Source of the DNA: Roseiarcus sp963730555 | GTDB lineage: Bacteria > Pseudomonadota > Alphaproteobacteria > Rhizobiales > Beijerinckiaceae | Reading direction: 5' to 3' | Assembly (NCBI GenBank): GCA_963730555.1 | Contig: CAVSSS010000013.1 | Location: 186,001 to 250,000, forward strand | Length of the DNA: 64,000 nt | Part shown: positions 44,972 through 53,648 of the stretch, one piece after another | Numbering within the stretch: the first letter of the stretch is position 1 | Layout of the letters: every line of letters starts with the position of its first letter | Made by a program: the position numbers and the translations under genes | Notes under the pieces: generated by a model | Database searches by the model: none | Told to the model about the DNA's origin: nothing | What the model saw: the letters and a program-made list of their open reading frames with translations, nothing else

Positions 44972-45523
44972 TTACAGCATTCCATAGACACGTATCGCGA
45001 TGGACATAGACAGCATGCCGATCAGAAAACCTCCGAAGACCTGCAAGATCGGCTGGGCGGGCGGGCCGCCGTAGCGGAAATACCCGATCGTGAAGAGCAA
45101 TATCGACGCGACAAGGACGCCGATCACGTACGAGCTGTTTTGTGGCGCTCCATGGAGGCGCGTCGCAATGTACAAAGAGAACATGCCGAGCAGAACGCCT
45201 GGGAAAGCGTGCAAGGCCGGATGGCCGGGCGTCGGGCCGTAAAAGAAATACCCGATGACGAACAGCAGCATCCACGCGAAAACGACAGCGATCACGTAAT
45301 TGCCAAGCCGTGACCCGAAAAAGTGCGGAATGAGGCTCATCGTCAGGTCCTTTCCGATCAGCAACCATAGCGCCGCCTTCGACGCCGCCGCATCTTCGAG
45401 GTCAGCGAAGTTTTGCAGCATCTCCGCGCGATGCCGTTGCAAGAACGCCGGAGGGTAAAGTCCCAACAGCCGCGCGTAGAGTCGTCGCGACCGGGACTCG
45501 TTGCGCGGCGCGGGGCGCGTCAT
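44972..45523 (-). CDS. Small membrane protein co-expressed with PadR
   Basis: The 183-residue protein begins with a basic amphipathic segment, RRLYARLLGLYPPAFLQRH, like the permease-prefix domains found next to PadR regulators, then four helices arranged as two similar pairs (VIAVVFAWMLLFVIGYFFYG and VIGVLVASILLFTIGYFRYG; FPGVLLGMFSLYIATRLHG and FGGFLIGMLSMSIAIRVYG). This shows an internal duplication of a two-helix unit. The ATG at 45523 is 4 bases after the padR stop. Function unknown; a PadR-controlled stress or export partner is an inference. Confidence 0.7.
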   Translation of the reverse strand: MTRPAPRNESRSRRLYARLLGLYPPAFLQRHRAEMLQNFADLEDAAASKAALWLLIGKDLTMSLIPHFFGSRLGNYVIAVVFAWMLLFVIGYFFYGPTPGHPALHAFPGVLLGMFSLYIATRLHGAPQNSSYVIGVLVASILLFTIGYFRYGGPPAQPILQVFGGFLIGMLSMSIAIRVYGML

Positions 45524-45527
45524 GGCG

Positions 45528-45852
45528 TCACGCGCTCCCGAGCTGGCGGCGCGCGGCGTGGGCCACACGCGACAGCCGCTCCGTTTCTGCGCGCAACGTG
45601 GTCTGGCCAAGCGCCGTGAGCCTGTAGTATATTCGGCGCGGGTCTTGGGTGGCGCCCCTGGCGACCAGGCCGGCTTCGATCATGCGGTCGAGGGAGCCGT
45701 ACAGGGTTCCCGGACCCATTTTCACCGTATCTCCTGAAATCCGCCTTGACCTGCTGCATGATGTCGTAGCCGTGGCGCTCCCGGCCGAACATGGCGAGCA
45801 GGATGTGGAAGACGGCGGGCGTTAGCGGCGGTGGCGGCCCCGACTTGCTCAT
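45528..45852 (-). CDS. PadR-family transcriptional regulator, one frameshift
   Basis: The winged-helix repressor, about 107 residues when repaired: LTPAVFHILLAMF, HGYDIMQQVKAD, then after removal of one T near 45738 SGDTVKMGPGTLYGSLDRMI, IEAGLVARG and a C-terminal RRIYYRLTALGQTTL. Those two halves, in the right order and with PadR spacing, leave little doubt. The ATG at 45852 lies only 5 bases from a -10 box, so the mRNA would be leaderless or almost so. It probably represses its own operon through the palindrome directly upstream. Confidence 0.85.
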
Positions 45853-45857
45853 GCAGC

Positions 45858-45885
45858 ATTATATATCCGTTACGGATATAGTCAA
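45858..45885 (-). promoter_or_regulatory. Sigma-70-type promoter of the padR operon
   Basis: On the minus strand TTGACT (45885-45880) and TATAAT (45863-45858) are separated by 16 bases, a near-consensus housekeeping promoter. The start point predicted 6-7 bases after TATAAT coincides with the padR ATG at 45852. Confidence 0.75.
45862..45880. promoter_or_regulatory. PadR operator palindrome in the promoter spacer
   Basis: TATATCCGTTACGGATATA is a perfect 9+1+9 palindrome. It covers the whole spacer and touches both promoter boxes, so a bound dimer would exclude RNA polymerase. Its place and symmetry are what an autorepressor of the PadR family needs; binding by this very protein is inferred. 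Confidence 0.75.
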
Positions 45886-46048
45886 TACGGCGAACCTTCA
45901 CCGTTGGCTCTGCAATGTCGCCTGTCGCCCATCGGAGCCTCACGCCAGCGAGTTTGTGGGCGCACGGTCTAGGCGGGTCTGGGCCCCGCCCCGGCGCAAG
46001 CCTTACGGAGGCGGTTGCGGAAGCGGTGAAGAGGCGGTAGCGACGCTC

Positions 46049-47398
46049 ATGGGCCCCGACCGCCGCGCACGCCATCGCGACACATTCTTAAGCGCGCTGA
46101 AGACGTCGCCTCAGCTCATGGGCATTCTCAACGTGACGCCGGATTCGTTCTCCGACGGCGGGCTCCATTCGGACCTTGCCGCAGCCGTTGCGCGGGCTAA
46201 AACGATGGTCGGCGAGGGCGCGGCGATCGTCGACATCGGCGGCGAATCGACGCGGCCCGGCCACGTTCCGGTTTCCGAAGACGAGGAGCTGCGGCGGGTG
46301 GTTCAGGCGCTCGAGGCGCTTGCCGCCGAGCTCGACGCCCCGATCTCCATTGACACGAGCAAAGCGAGGGTCGCGCGCGAGGCGGCGCGGCTCGGCGCCT
46401 GCGTGATCAACGACGTTTGGGGACTGCAGCGCGATCCCGGCATGGCGGACGTGGTCGCGGAGACCGGCTCGGCGGTCGTCATCATGCACAATCGGGAGGA
46501 GAAGGATCCGGCGATCGACATCCTCGACGACGTCGAGCGCTTCTTCGAGCGCTCGCTCAATCTCGCGGCGGGCGCTGGCGTACCTTTTCGCCGAATCCTG
46601 CTCGATCCGGGCGTCGGCTTCGGCAAGACGCGGCAGCAGAACCATGCCTGCATCTGGAATCTCGACCGCTTCCGACGTTTTGGGGCGCCGATCCTGGTCG
46701 GGCTCTCGCGCAAGTCATTCATCGGCGGGATCATTGACGCTGAGATCGATCGGCGTCTCCCGGGCACGGTCGCCGCCGATACGATCGCGCTCATGCGAGG
46801 GGCTTCTGTGTTGCGCGTGCATGATGTCATTGAAAACCGCGCGGCGCTGGCCATCTTCATTGCGCTCAAGGCCGCGGCCGCGACCCCGCTCGCTGCGGCG
46901 CCTAAGGACGACGGAAAGGCGTCCATCGTCATCGCGCTCGGCGGCAATGTCGGCGACAAGGTTCAGAGCCTGCGCCGGGCGCTGCGCGCGATCGCGGCCG
47001 AGCCGGGCGTCGAACTCACGGCCGTTTCCCACCTCTACCGCACGCCGCCCTGGGGCAAGACCGACCAGGACTGGTTCGTCAACGCCTGCGCTCTCGGCCG
47101 GACGAGCCTCGAGCCCGAGGCGCTTCTTCAGCGCGTCAAAAGGCTGGAGGTCCAGCTCGGCCGCGAGCCCACGGAGCGGTGGGGCCCGCGAGTCATCGAC
47201 ATCGACCTCATCGCCTATGACGAGGTTGCGCTCAAGACCGAACGGCTGACCCTCCCCCATCCCGAACTGTTCAATCGCGCCTTCGTGCTCGTACCGCTAA
47301 CCGAAATCGCGCCCGATCTCATGATCGGGGGCGTTCGGATCGGCGAGGCGGCCGCGCGGCTCGGAGCGGGGGCTCATGAGGTTTTGCCGCTCGATTGA
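46049..47398 (+). CDS. folP-folK: Bifunctional dihydropteroate synthase / HPPK (FolP-FolK fusion)
   Basis: Two consecutive folate enzymes in one 449-residue chain. Residues about 24-275 are dihydropteroate synthase: MGILNVTPDSFSDGG, VDIGGESTRPG, INDVWGLQRD, DPGVGFGKT and GLSRKSFIGG. Residues about 288-449 are the 6-hydroxymethyl-dihydropterin pyrophosphokinase: IVIALGGNVGD, YRTPPWG and the signature RWGPRVIDIDLIAYD. The dihydroneopterin aldolase gene folB, which often sits between them, is absent. The start at ATG 46049 is the best available although the ribosome site is distant; upstream in-frame sequence has no family similarity. Confidence 0.92.
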   Translation: MGPDRRARHRDTFLSALKTSPQLMGILNVTPDSFSDGGLHSDLAAAVARAKTMVGEGAAIVDIGGESTRPGHVPVSEDEELRRVVQALEALAAELDAPISIDTSKARVAREAARLGACVINDVWGLQRDPGMADVVAETGSAVVIMHNREEKDPAIDILDDVERFFERSLNLAAGAGVPFRRILLDPGVGFGKTRQQNHACIWNLDRFRRFGAPILVGLSRKSFIGGIIDAEIDRRLPGTVAADTIALMRGASVLRVHDVIENRAALAIFIALKAAAATPLAAAPKDDGKASIVIALGGNVGDKVQSLRRALRAIAAEPGVELTAVSHLYRTPPWGKTDQDWFVNACALGRTSLEPEALLQRVKRLEVQLGREPTERWGPRVIDIDLIAYDEVALKTERLTLPHPELFNRAFVLVPLTEIAPDLMIGGVRIGEAAARLGAGAHEVLPLD

Positions 47399-47496
47399 GC
47401 AAGCGGCTCAATTCGGGCTGGCTCCAGGGTCCCGAAGCCCATTAGACTGGCGATCCTCCGTCCGGCCAATTCCTCGACCCGAAGGGATCAAAAGCG

Positions 47497-48369
47497 ATGT
47501 CCGCCTGGTCGCAAACCTTCACCTTCCTCGATGGCGAATGGCTTGAAGGCAATCATCCGATTGTCGGGGCGCGCACGCACGCCTTCTGGCTGGGCTCGAG
47601 CGTGTTCGATGGGGCGCGCGCCTTCGACGGGGTTGCGCCCGATCTCGACAAGCATTGCGCGCGGCTCAATCGCTCGGCCAAAGCCATGTACCTCAAGCCG
47701 ACGATCAGCGTCGAGGCGATGCTCGAGCTCACGCGCGAGGGGATGAAGAAATTTGAGCCTGGCGCCGAACTCTACATCCGCCCGATGTACTGGGCCGAGC
47801 ACGGCTCTCTGACGTCGTCCGTCCCGCCCGACCCGGAGTCGACCCGCTTCTGCCTGTGTCTCTACGAGGCGCCTCTGCCCCAGCCGACGGGGGCCTCGAT
47901 CACGCGCTCGCCATACGCCAAGCCGCTCGCTCTCACCATCCCGATCGAGGCCAAGGCGGGCTGCCTCTATCCCAACAACGGCCGAGCGCTGATCGAGGCG
48001 CGGGCGCGCGGATTTGACAATTGTCTCATGTGCGACATGCTAGGCAATGTCGCCGAGTTGGCGACGGCGAATGTGTTCATGGCCAAGGACGGGGTCGTGA
48101 TGACGCCAATGGCGAACGGGACGTTCCTCAACGGAATCACGCGGCAGCGCGTGCTCAAGCTTCTGCGCGCCGAGGGCGTCGACGCCAGGGAGGCGACCCT
48201 CAATTTCGCCGATTTCGATTCTGCGGACGAGATCTTCGTCGTCGGCAACTACAGCAAGGTGACGCCGGTCACGCGCATCGACGCACGCAACCTGCAGCCA
48301 GGGCCCTTCTTCCGGCGCGCGCGCAAACTCTATTGGGAATTCGCGCACGCCGGGCGAGCAGCGGTTTAA
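47497..48369 (+). CDS. Branched-chain amino acid aminotransferase-like class IV PLP enzyme
   Basis: The 290-residue fold-type IV aminotransferase: FLDGEWLEGNHPIVGARTHA, FDGARAFDG, then AKAGCLYPNNGRALIEARARG, which carries the expected PLP Lys, GNVAELATANVF with the Glu that contacts the pyridine nitrogen, and GITRQRVLKLL. This is the IlvE-related group common in alphaproteobacteria; D-amino-acid or aminodeoxychorismate-type activities are the alternatives. It stands 98 bases after folP-folK and 31 before the ModE-like gene. Confidence 0.85.
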   Translation: MSAWSQTFTFLDGEWLEGNHPIVGARTHAFWLGSSVFDGARAFDGVAPDLDKHCARLNRSAKAMYLKPTISVEAMLELTREGMKKFEPGAELYIRPMYWAEHGSLTSSVPPDPESTRFCLCLYEAPLPQPTGASITRSPYAKPLALTIPIEAKAGCLYPNNGRALIEARARGFDNCLMCDMLGNVAELATANVFMAKDGVVMTPMANGTFLNGITRQRVLKLLRAEGVDAREATLNFADFDSADEIFVVGNYSKVTPVTRIDARNLQPGPFFRRARKLYWEFAHAGRAAV

Positions 48370-48400
48370 AAGCGGCGCAAAGCGCCCGAGGGGGGAAACG

Positions 48401-48775
48401 ATGTCCACGCGCTTGACGATCCGGCTTGATTTCCCAGCTGGCCGCCGCCTGGGCGCCGGCAAAGTCGCGCTCTTGGAAGCGATCGAGAAGACCGGCTCGA
48501 TATCGGCCGCTGGCCGCGCGCACCAAATGTCGTACCGTCGCGCCTGGCTCTTGGTCGACGAATTGAATCAGCTATTCGCCGAGCCAGTGGTCGCCGCACA
48601 TCACGGCGGCGCGAAAGGCGGCGGCGCATCGCTTACCGACGAGGGGCGGCGGGTCGTTGCGCTTTACCGTGACGCAGAAGCCAAGATGCGGGCGGCGGCG
48701 CAAGGCGAAATCGACGAGCTCGAGCGCAGCCTAGGCGCCGGCAAGCCGGAACACAATGAGCCGCCCGACGATTGA
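48401..48775 (+). CDS. ModE-like winged-helix regulator without molybdate domain
   Basis: The 124-residue protein matches the DNA-binding N-terminal part of ModE: GAGKVALLEAIEKTGSISAA, RAHQMSYRRAWLLVDELN, FAEPVVAAHHGG and GGGASLTDEGRRVV. The molybdate-binding MOP domains of full ModE are missing, as in many alphaproteobacterial short forms. No molybdate transport genes are near, so the target genes are unknown. Confidence 0.85.
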   Translation: MSTRLTIRLDFPAGRRLGAGKVALLEAIEKTGSISAAGRAHQMSYRRAWLLVDELNQLFAEPVVAAHHGGAKGGGASLTDEGRRVVALYRDAEAKMRAAAQGEIDELERSLGAGKPEHNEPPDD

Positions 48776-48831
48776 GCCGCGCGACCGCCTCCCTTTGACA
48801 GGGCGGGCGCTTTGACCGAAAGAAGCGCGCG

Positions 48832-49500
48832 ATGAAGCCCACGGTCAAAATTTGCGGTCTTTCCACCGCAGCCACGCTGGACGCGGCGCTCGAGGCCGGC
48901 GCCGACATGGTCGGCTTCGTCTTTTTCCCGAAAAGCCCGCGCCACATCGACTGGGGGACCGCGCGCACACTCGGCCGACAGGCCAAGGGGCGTGCGACGA
49001 TTGTCGCGCTCAGCGTCGACGCGGATGATGACACGCTGAAGCGCATTGTCGATGCCATGTCGCCTGATCTCATGCAATTGCATGGCAGCGAATCCCCGGC
49101 GCGGGTGAAAGAGATCAGCGAGCTTTGCACCCGCCCGACAATGAAGGCGATCGGGGTCGCGGCGCGCGGGGACCTCGCCGCCGCGAAGGCCTATGAAGGC
49201 GTCGCGGACACCCTGCTGATCGACGCCAAGCCGCCAAAGGGCGCGGCTCTGCCAGGTGGCAACGGCCGGCCGTTCGACTGGAGCCTCACGCGGGACTTCC
49301 ATGCCCGCGGTCCCTGGCTTTTGTCCGGCGGGCTCGATTCCGACACGGTCGCCGCCGCGATCACGCTGAGCCAAGCGCGCGGCGTCGACGTCTCCTCCGG
49401 CGTTGAGAGCGCGCCTGGCGTCAAAGACCCGGCCAGGATCAAGGCGTTTATCGCGGCGGCAAGGCGGGCTTTCGCGCGCGACGCCGTCGGAGTTGGTTGA
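48832..49500 (+). CDS. trpF: Phosphoribosylanthranilate isomerase
   Basis: Third step of the tryptophan branch. The 222-residue TIM barrel has the family start VKICGLSTAATLDAAL (catalytic Cys), GFVFFPKSPRHI, LMQLHGSESP, LLIDAKPPKGAALPGGNG (catalytic Asp and phosphate loop) and WLLSGGLDSDTV with SSGVESAPGVKD. It ends one base before the trpB ATG, the usual trpF-trpB order. Confidence 0.94.
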   Translation: MKPTVKICGLSTAATLDAALEAGADMVGFVFFPKSPRHIDWGTARTLGRQAKGRATIVALSVDADDDTLKRIVDAMSPDLMQLHGSESPARVKEISELCTRPTMKAIGVAARGDLAAAKAYEGVADTLLIDAKPPKGAALPGGNGRPFDWSLTRDFHARGPWLLSGGLDSDTVAAAITLSQARGVDVSSGVESAPGVKDPARIKAFIAAARRAFARDAVGVG

Positions 49501-49501
49501 C

Positions 49502-50724
49502 ATGAGCAAGCTCGACAAGCCCAATTCCTATCGGGAGGGCCCGAACGAGCGCGGACGCTTCGGCATCTATGGCGGACGCTTCGTCCCCGAGACGCTGATG
49601 CCGCTCATTCTCTCGCTCGAAAGGGCCTATGAGGAGGCGAAGGCCGATCCGGCCTTCAAGGCCGAGCTCAACCACCTGCTCAAGCACTATGTCGGGCGCC
49701 CGAGCCCGCTCTACTTCGCCGAGCGGCTGACCGAAAAAATCGGCGGCGCCAAGATCTATTTCAAGCGCGAGGAGCTGAACCACACCGGCGCGCACAAGAT
49801 CAACAATGTGATCGGCCAGATTCTGCTCGCTCGCCGCATGGGCAAGAAGCGCATCATCGCCGAAACCGGCGCAGGCCAGCATGGGGTTGCGACAGCGACC
49901 GCCTGCGCGCGCTTCGGCCTCGAGTGCATCGTCTATATGGGCGCGCTCGATGTCGAGCGGCAGAAGCCGAACGTCTTTCGCATGAAGATGCTGGGCGCGG
50001 AAGTGAGGCCCGTCGATCAGGGCGCGAAGACCCTCAAGGACGCGATGAACGAGGCTTTGCGCGACTGGGTGACCAACGTCCGCACGACCTATTATTGCAT
50101 CGGCACCGTCGCCGGTCCGCATCCTTACCCGGCCATGGTGCGCGACTTCCAGTGCGTGATCGGCGAAGAGACGCGGGCGCAGATGCTCGAACTCGAGGGC
50201 CGACTGCCGGATAGCCTCGTCGCCTGCATCGGCGGCGGGTCGAACGCCATCGGCCTCTTTCACCCGTTCCTCGATGAACCCCAGATCGAGATGTTCGGCG
50301 TCGAAGCGGCCGGGACATGGGCTCGACGTTCCGGGCGGCCACGCGGCCTCGATCAATGGCGGCAGCCCCGGCGTGCTGCACGGCAACCGCACTTATCTAC
50401 TGCAAACCGACGACGGTCAGATCGTCGAAGGCCATTCGATTTCCGCCGGCCTCGACTATCCCGGCGTCGGGCCGGAGCATTCATGGCTCAATGACGTTGG
50501 CCGGGTGACCTATCTCGCGGCAACCGACAAAGAGGCGCTTGACGCTTTCCTGCTCTGTTCCAAGCTCGAGGGCATCATTCCCGCGCTCGAGCCCGCGCAC
50601 GCCTTGGCCAAGGTGGTCGAGCTCGCGCCGAAACGCCCCAAGGACCATTTGATGGTGCTGAATCTGTCCGGTCGCGGCGACAAGGACATCTACTCCGTCG
50701 CCGAGTCATCTGGGTGGGATGTAG
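49502..50724 (+). CDS. trpB: Tryptophan synthase beta chain, two single-base insertions
   Basis: Joins indole and serine to tryptophan. Standard motifs: GRFGIYGGRFVPETLM, REELNHTGAHKINN (PLP Lys), AETGAGQHGVATAT and VACIGGGSNAIG (phosphate loop). Removing one A at about 50315 (GGGACATGGG) restores EAAG-HGLDVPGGHAAS, and removing one T at about 50706 restores VAEHLGGM followed by TAG at 50722, a perfect family C-terminus of about 406 residues. Without the second fix the frame would run into the convergent cupin gene. An essential biosynthetic gene with two such reversible shifts argues for sequence errors. trpA does not follow. Confidence 0.92.
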
Positions 50725-50731
50725 AGCGCTC

Positions 50732-51158
50732 TTACTGCGGCGCCGGATGGAGCCCGTGACGCAGCATGATGTCCTTCATTTTTGCCGGATCCGGCGCGCC
50801 ACTCGCCACGAGCGCCGCGATCTCGCGAAAATAGCCGGGTCCAAGCACGCCGGGCGTCAGGATGCAGAGACAACGCGCCGCCTCCTGCGCATCGTTGCGG
50901 AAGGCGTGAACGATCCCGCGCTTGATGAAGATGGACTGACAGGGTTTGAGGGCGACGTCTTGACCATCGACGCGCCAGGTCGAACTCGCCGGCTAACCCG
51001 TAAATGGTTTCATCCCAGCTGTCGTGATAGTGGGCGATCGGCATGCGGGCGTTGGGTTCAACCGTCATCTCGAAGGCGTCGAGGCTGCCGGCGGTGTCGT
51101 CCTTCGTCTGAAGGAACCGAAGCTCGAGTCCGCCGAGCCGAATCGTCTCTGGCGTCAT
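50732..51158 (-). CDS. Cupin-domain protein, one frameshift
   Basis: A small single-cupin protein of about 142 residues when one base near 50990 is removed. Start ATG 51158 with GGGAGG before it. The first cupin metal motif reads HYHDSWDETIYGLAGE (two His and a Glu) and the second IFIKRGIVHAFRND (His). It ends KDIMLRHGLHPAPQ with a TAA at 50732, 7 bases from the repaired trpB stop, so the genes converge without overlap. Binding-type or sugar/oxalate-related activity cannot be told. The minus-strand neighbour upstream is mannonate dehydratase. Confidence 0.75.
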
Positions 51159-51218
51159 GCAACCTCCCTTGCGCTGTTCTTCGCTGTGGCCGACCATCGC
51201 GGTCGCGACTGAGTCTCC

Positions 51219-52404
51219 CTAGACGCGCCCGGCCCGGAACGCCTCCACCGTCTGCATCACGCCGCGCAATTCCGCCAATCCCTTGAGGCGGCCGATGAAC
51301 GAATAGCCGGGATTGACGCGCTTCTTGCCGTCGTCGCCGAGCAAGTGCCCATGGTCGGGGCGCATCGGGATTTGGGCGTCGGCGCGTCGATGCGAGCGGC
51401 GACGATCTTCTTCCGCCATCAGAGCCGCAACCAGGCGGACCATGTCGGTTTCGCCGGCGAGATGATCGGCCTCGAAGAACGAGCCGTCGGGCTCGCGTTT
51501 GACGTTGCGCAAGTGAGCGAAATGCACCCGCGGCGCAAACTCCTTCGCCATAGCGACCACATCGTTCTCAGCATTCGAGCCGAGCGAGCCGGCGCAAAGC
51601 GTCATCCCATTGGCCAGAGACGGCGCGCCCGCGAACAGCTTGCGATAATCATGCGCCGTCGACATAACCCGCGGCAGACCAAAGAGCGGGAACGCCGGAT
51701 CGTCGGGATGGATGGCGAGGCGCGCGCCCTCCTCTTCGGCGACAGCGACAATCTCGCGCACGAATTCGATCAAATTGGCGCGCAGGTCCTCGACCGACAC
51801 GTCCTTGTAGAGCTCGAGCGCACGCTTGAAGCTTTCCCTGTCATAGGTGAAGTCGCGCGCCGGCAGCCAGTCGATGAGCGTCCGCTCAAGCTCCTGCTTT
51901 CGATGGCGTCATCGCCTCGAAGCGTTCGCGCGCGGCGGCGACACGGTCTGGCGCATAGTCGCCCTCGGCGTTTTCACGCCCAAGGATGAAGAGGTCATAA
52001 GCAGCGAAGTCGATTGCGTCGAAGCGCAGAGCGGTTCCGCCGCTGGGAAGCGGCCAGTTGAGATTCGTCCGCGTCCAGTCGGTGATGGCCATAAAGTTAT
52101 AGCAGAAGGTCTTCACGCCGGCGCGCGAAGCGTTGCGGATCGATTGCTTGTAATTGTCGATTTTGGCGCGGAAGGCGCCTGAGCGCGTCTTGATCTCCTC
52201 GCCGACGCCGATGCTCTCGCTGACCGACCAGACGAGGCCGCCCGCTTCGATCTCGGCCCGGCGCTTCGCGACTTCGTCCTCGCTCCAGACCTGACCCTGG
52301 TTCATGTGATGGAGCGCGCTGACGACTCCGACCGCGCCGGCCTGACGCACATTGTCGAGGCTGACCGGATCGTACGGGCCGAACCAGCGCCACGTTTGCA
52401 GCAT
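51219..52404 (-). CDS. uxuA: Mannonate dehydratase, one frameshift
   Basis: Converts D-mannonate to 2-keto-3-deoxygluconate in glucuronate breakdown. N-terminal half: LQTWRWFGPYDPVSL, ALHHMNQGQVW, SVSESIGVGEEIK, and FCYNFMAITDWTRTNL; after a shift at about 51895 the C-terminal half gives LAIHPDDPAFPLFGLPR (metal His), HFAHLRNVKRE and IPMRPDHGHLLGDD ending GYSFIGRLKGLAELRGV. About 394 residues, the UxuA length. ATG 52404 follows GGGGGAGG. No other hexuronate gene is in the window, so it may also serve another sugar acid. Confidence 0.9.
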
Positions 52405-52413
52405 GCCTCCCCC

Positions 52414-52518
52414 TGTCATTCCCATGAGCGCCCAAGGCCTGACCGGAATCTAGCCCGCGTCCCGGACGCGTCGCAATCTTGGATTCCCAGTCAGGCCTTG
52501 GGCGTCATGGGAATGACA
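52414..52518. repeat. Long near-perfect inverted repeat (REP-like hairpin)
   Basis: The 37-base arm at 52414-52450 is repeated in reverse complement at 52482-52518 with only two or three differences, separated by a 31-base loop. Each arm starts TGTCATTCCCATGA. It fills the gap between accA and uxuA. It could be a dispersed palindromic repeat (REP/RUP type) or a strong processing hairpin protecting the upstream mRNA. Other copies cannot be seen in this window. Confidence 0.75.
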
Positions 52519-53472
52519 ATCAGATCTTCGTCCCATCGCCAGATACTTTTCGGCGCGCACGTTGCGAAGTTCGTCCGGGCCCAGGTTGTGAAGGGACTTG
52601 AGCGCATCGCTGATCGCCTTGCCTGTGGCGGCGATCGCCGCCGCGGGATCGCGGTGCGCGCCGCCGAGCGGCTCGGGAATGACGCCGTCGACAATTCCGA
52701 ACTTGATCAGGTCCTGGGCGGTGATCTTCATCCCCGTCGCCGCTTCCTGCGCGCGCGAGGAATCGCGCCAGAGAATCGATGCGGCCGCTTCCGGCGAGGC
52801 CACGGTATAGATTGCGTGTTCGAGCATGAGCACGGTGTTGCAGGCGGCGATGGCGAGCGCGCCGCCGGAGCCGCCCTCGCCGATCACCACGCCGACGTTC
52901 GGCACGCCGATCGACAGACAGGTGTCGATCGAACGCGCGATGGCTTCGGCCTGGCCGCGCTCCTCGGCTTCGATGCCGGGGAAAGCGCCGGCGGTGTCGA
53001 TGAGGGAGATCACCGGCAGGCCGAAGCGGTCGGCGAGCTGCATGAGACGCGTCGCCTTGCGATAGCCCTCCGGACGCGCCATGCCGAAATTGTGTTTGAC
53101 CCGGCTCGGCGTGTCGTCGCCCTTCTCCTGGCCGATGACGCAAACCAACTCGCCCTGGAATCTTCCCAAGCCGCCGACGATGGCTTCGTCCTCGCCGAAA
53201 TAGCGGTCGCCGGCGAGGGGCGTGAACTCGGCGATGAGCGCCTTGACATAGTCGCCGAAATGCGGCCGCCCCTGGGCGCGCGCGACTTGTGTTTTCTGCC
53301 AGGGCGTGAGGCTCGCGTAGAGATCGGCCAGCGTCTTTTCCGCCCTGGCCTCGAGCTTCGTGAGTTCCTCGGCGAGGGCGGGCAAATCGCCTTTCTCCGC
53401 CACGGCGCGCATTTCATCGAGGCGAGCCTCGATATCCGCGACCGCCGTTTCAAAGCTGAGATAGGTGCGCAT
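52450..53472 (-). CDS. accA: Acetyl-CoA carboxylase carboxyltransferase subunit alpha
   Basis: Transfers CO2 from biotin to acetyl-CoA to begin fatty acid synthesis, with AccD. Family motifs: LEARAEKTLADLYASLTPWQK, RPHFGDYVKAL, GHQKG-type IGQEKGDD, FGMARPEGYRKATRLM, SLIDTAGAFPGIEAEERGQ and VIGEGGSGGALAIA, then LEHAIYTVASPEAAASILW. The unbroken frame runs to a stop at 52450, but its last 22 codons lie in the REP-like hairpin. A one-base change after KYLAMG would end the protein at 52520, just outside the hairpin, which fits the family length better. The start ATG at 53472 is secure. Confidence 0.93.
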   Translation of the reverse strand: MRTYLSFETAVADIEARLDEMRAVAEKGDLPALAEELTKLEARAEKTLADLYASLTPWQKTQVARAQGRPHFGDYVKALIAEFTPLAGDRYFGEDEAIVGGLGRFQGELVCVIGQEKGDDTPSRVKHNFGMARPEGYRKATRLMQLADRFGLPVISLIDTAGAFPGIEAEERGQAEAIARSIDTCLSIGVPNVGVVIGEGGSGGALAIAACNTVLMLEHAIYTVASPEAAASILWRDSSRAQEAATGMKITAQDLIKFGIVDGVIPEPLGGAHRDPAAAIAATGKAISDALKSLHNLGPDELRNVRAEKYLAMGRRSDCHSHDAQGLTGNPRLRRVRDAG

Positions 53473-53557
53473 CCGGTCCTTGCGGCGAACCGCACGGGGG
53501 GTTCAAGCGCGGCGCGCGGAAACTGGCGATGGGAGAGGGCGAAGTCAAGCGGACGGA

Positions 53558-53631
53558 GGCCCGTGTCCACCCTTGCGCGCCTGCGGCATGAACGGCGTCA
53601 GTGGGAGTGTAGCTCAATTGGCTAGGGCGCC
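53558..53631 (+). repeat. Duplicated tRNA-Trp leader and 5' half of tRNA-Trp
   Basis: About 45 bases of leader (CCACCCTTGC..., GCGGCATGAACGGCGT) and the first 29 bases of tRNA-Trp repeat sequence at 54121-54202 with four mismatches in the tRNA part. The copy stops after the D arm, so it is not a working tRNA. A second shared piece, 53349-53378 inside accA, reappears at 54091-54120. Together they show a partial duplication of the accA-to-tRNA junction with about 450 bp inserted between. Confidence 0.75.
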
Positions 53632-53648
53632 TCGCGCGGCCCTGGTAG

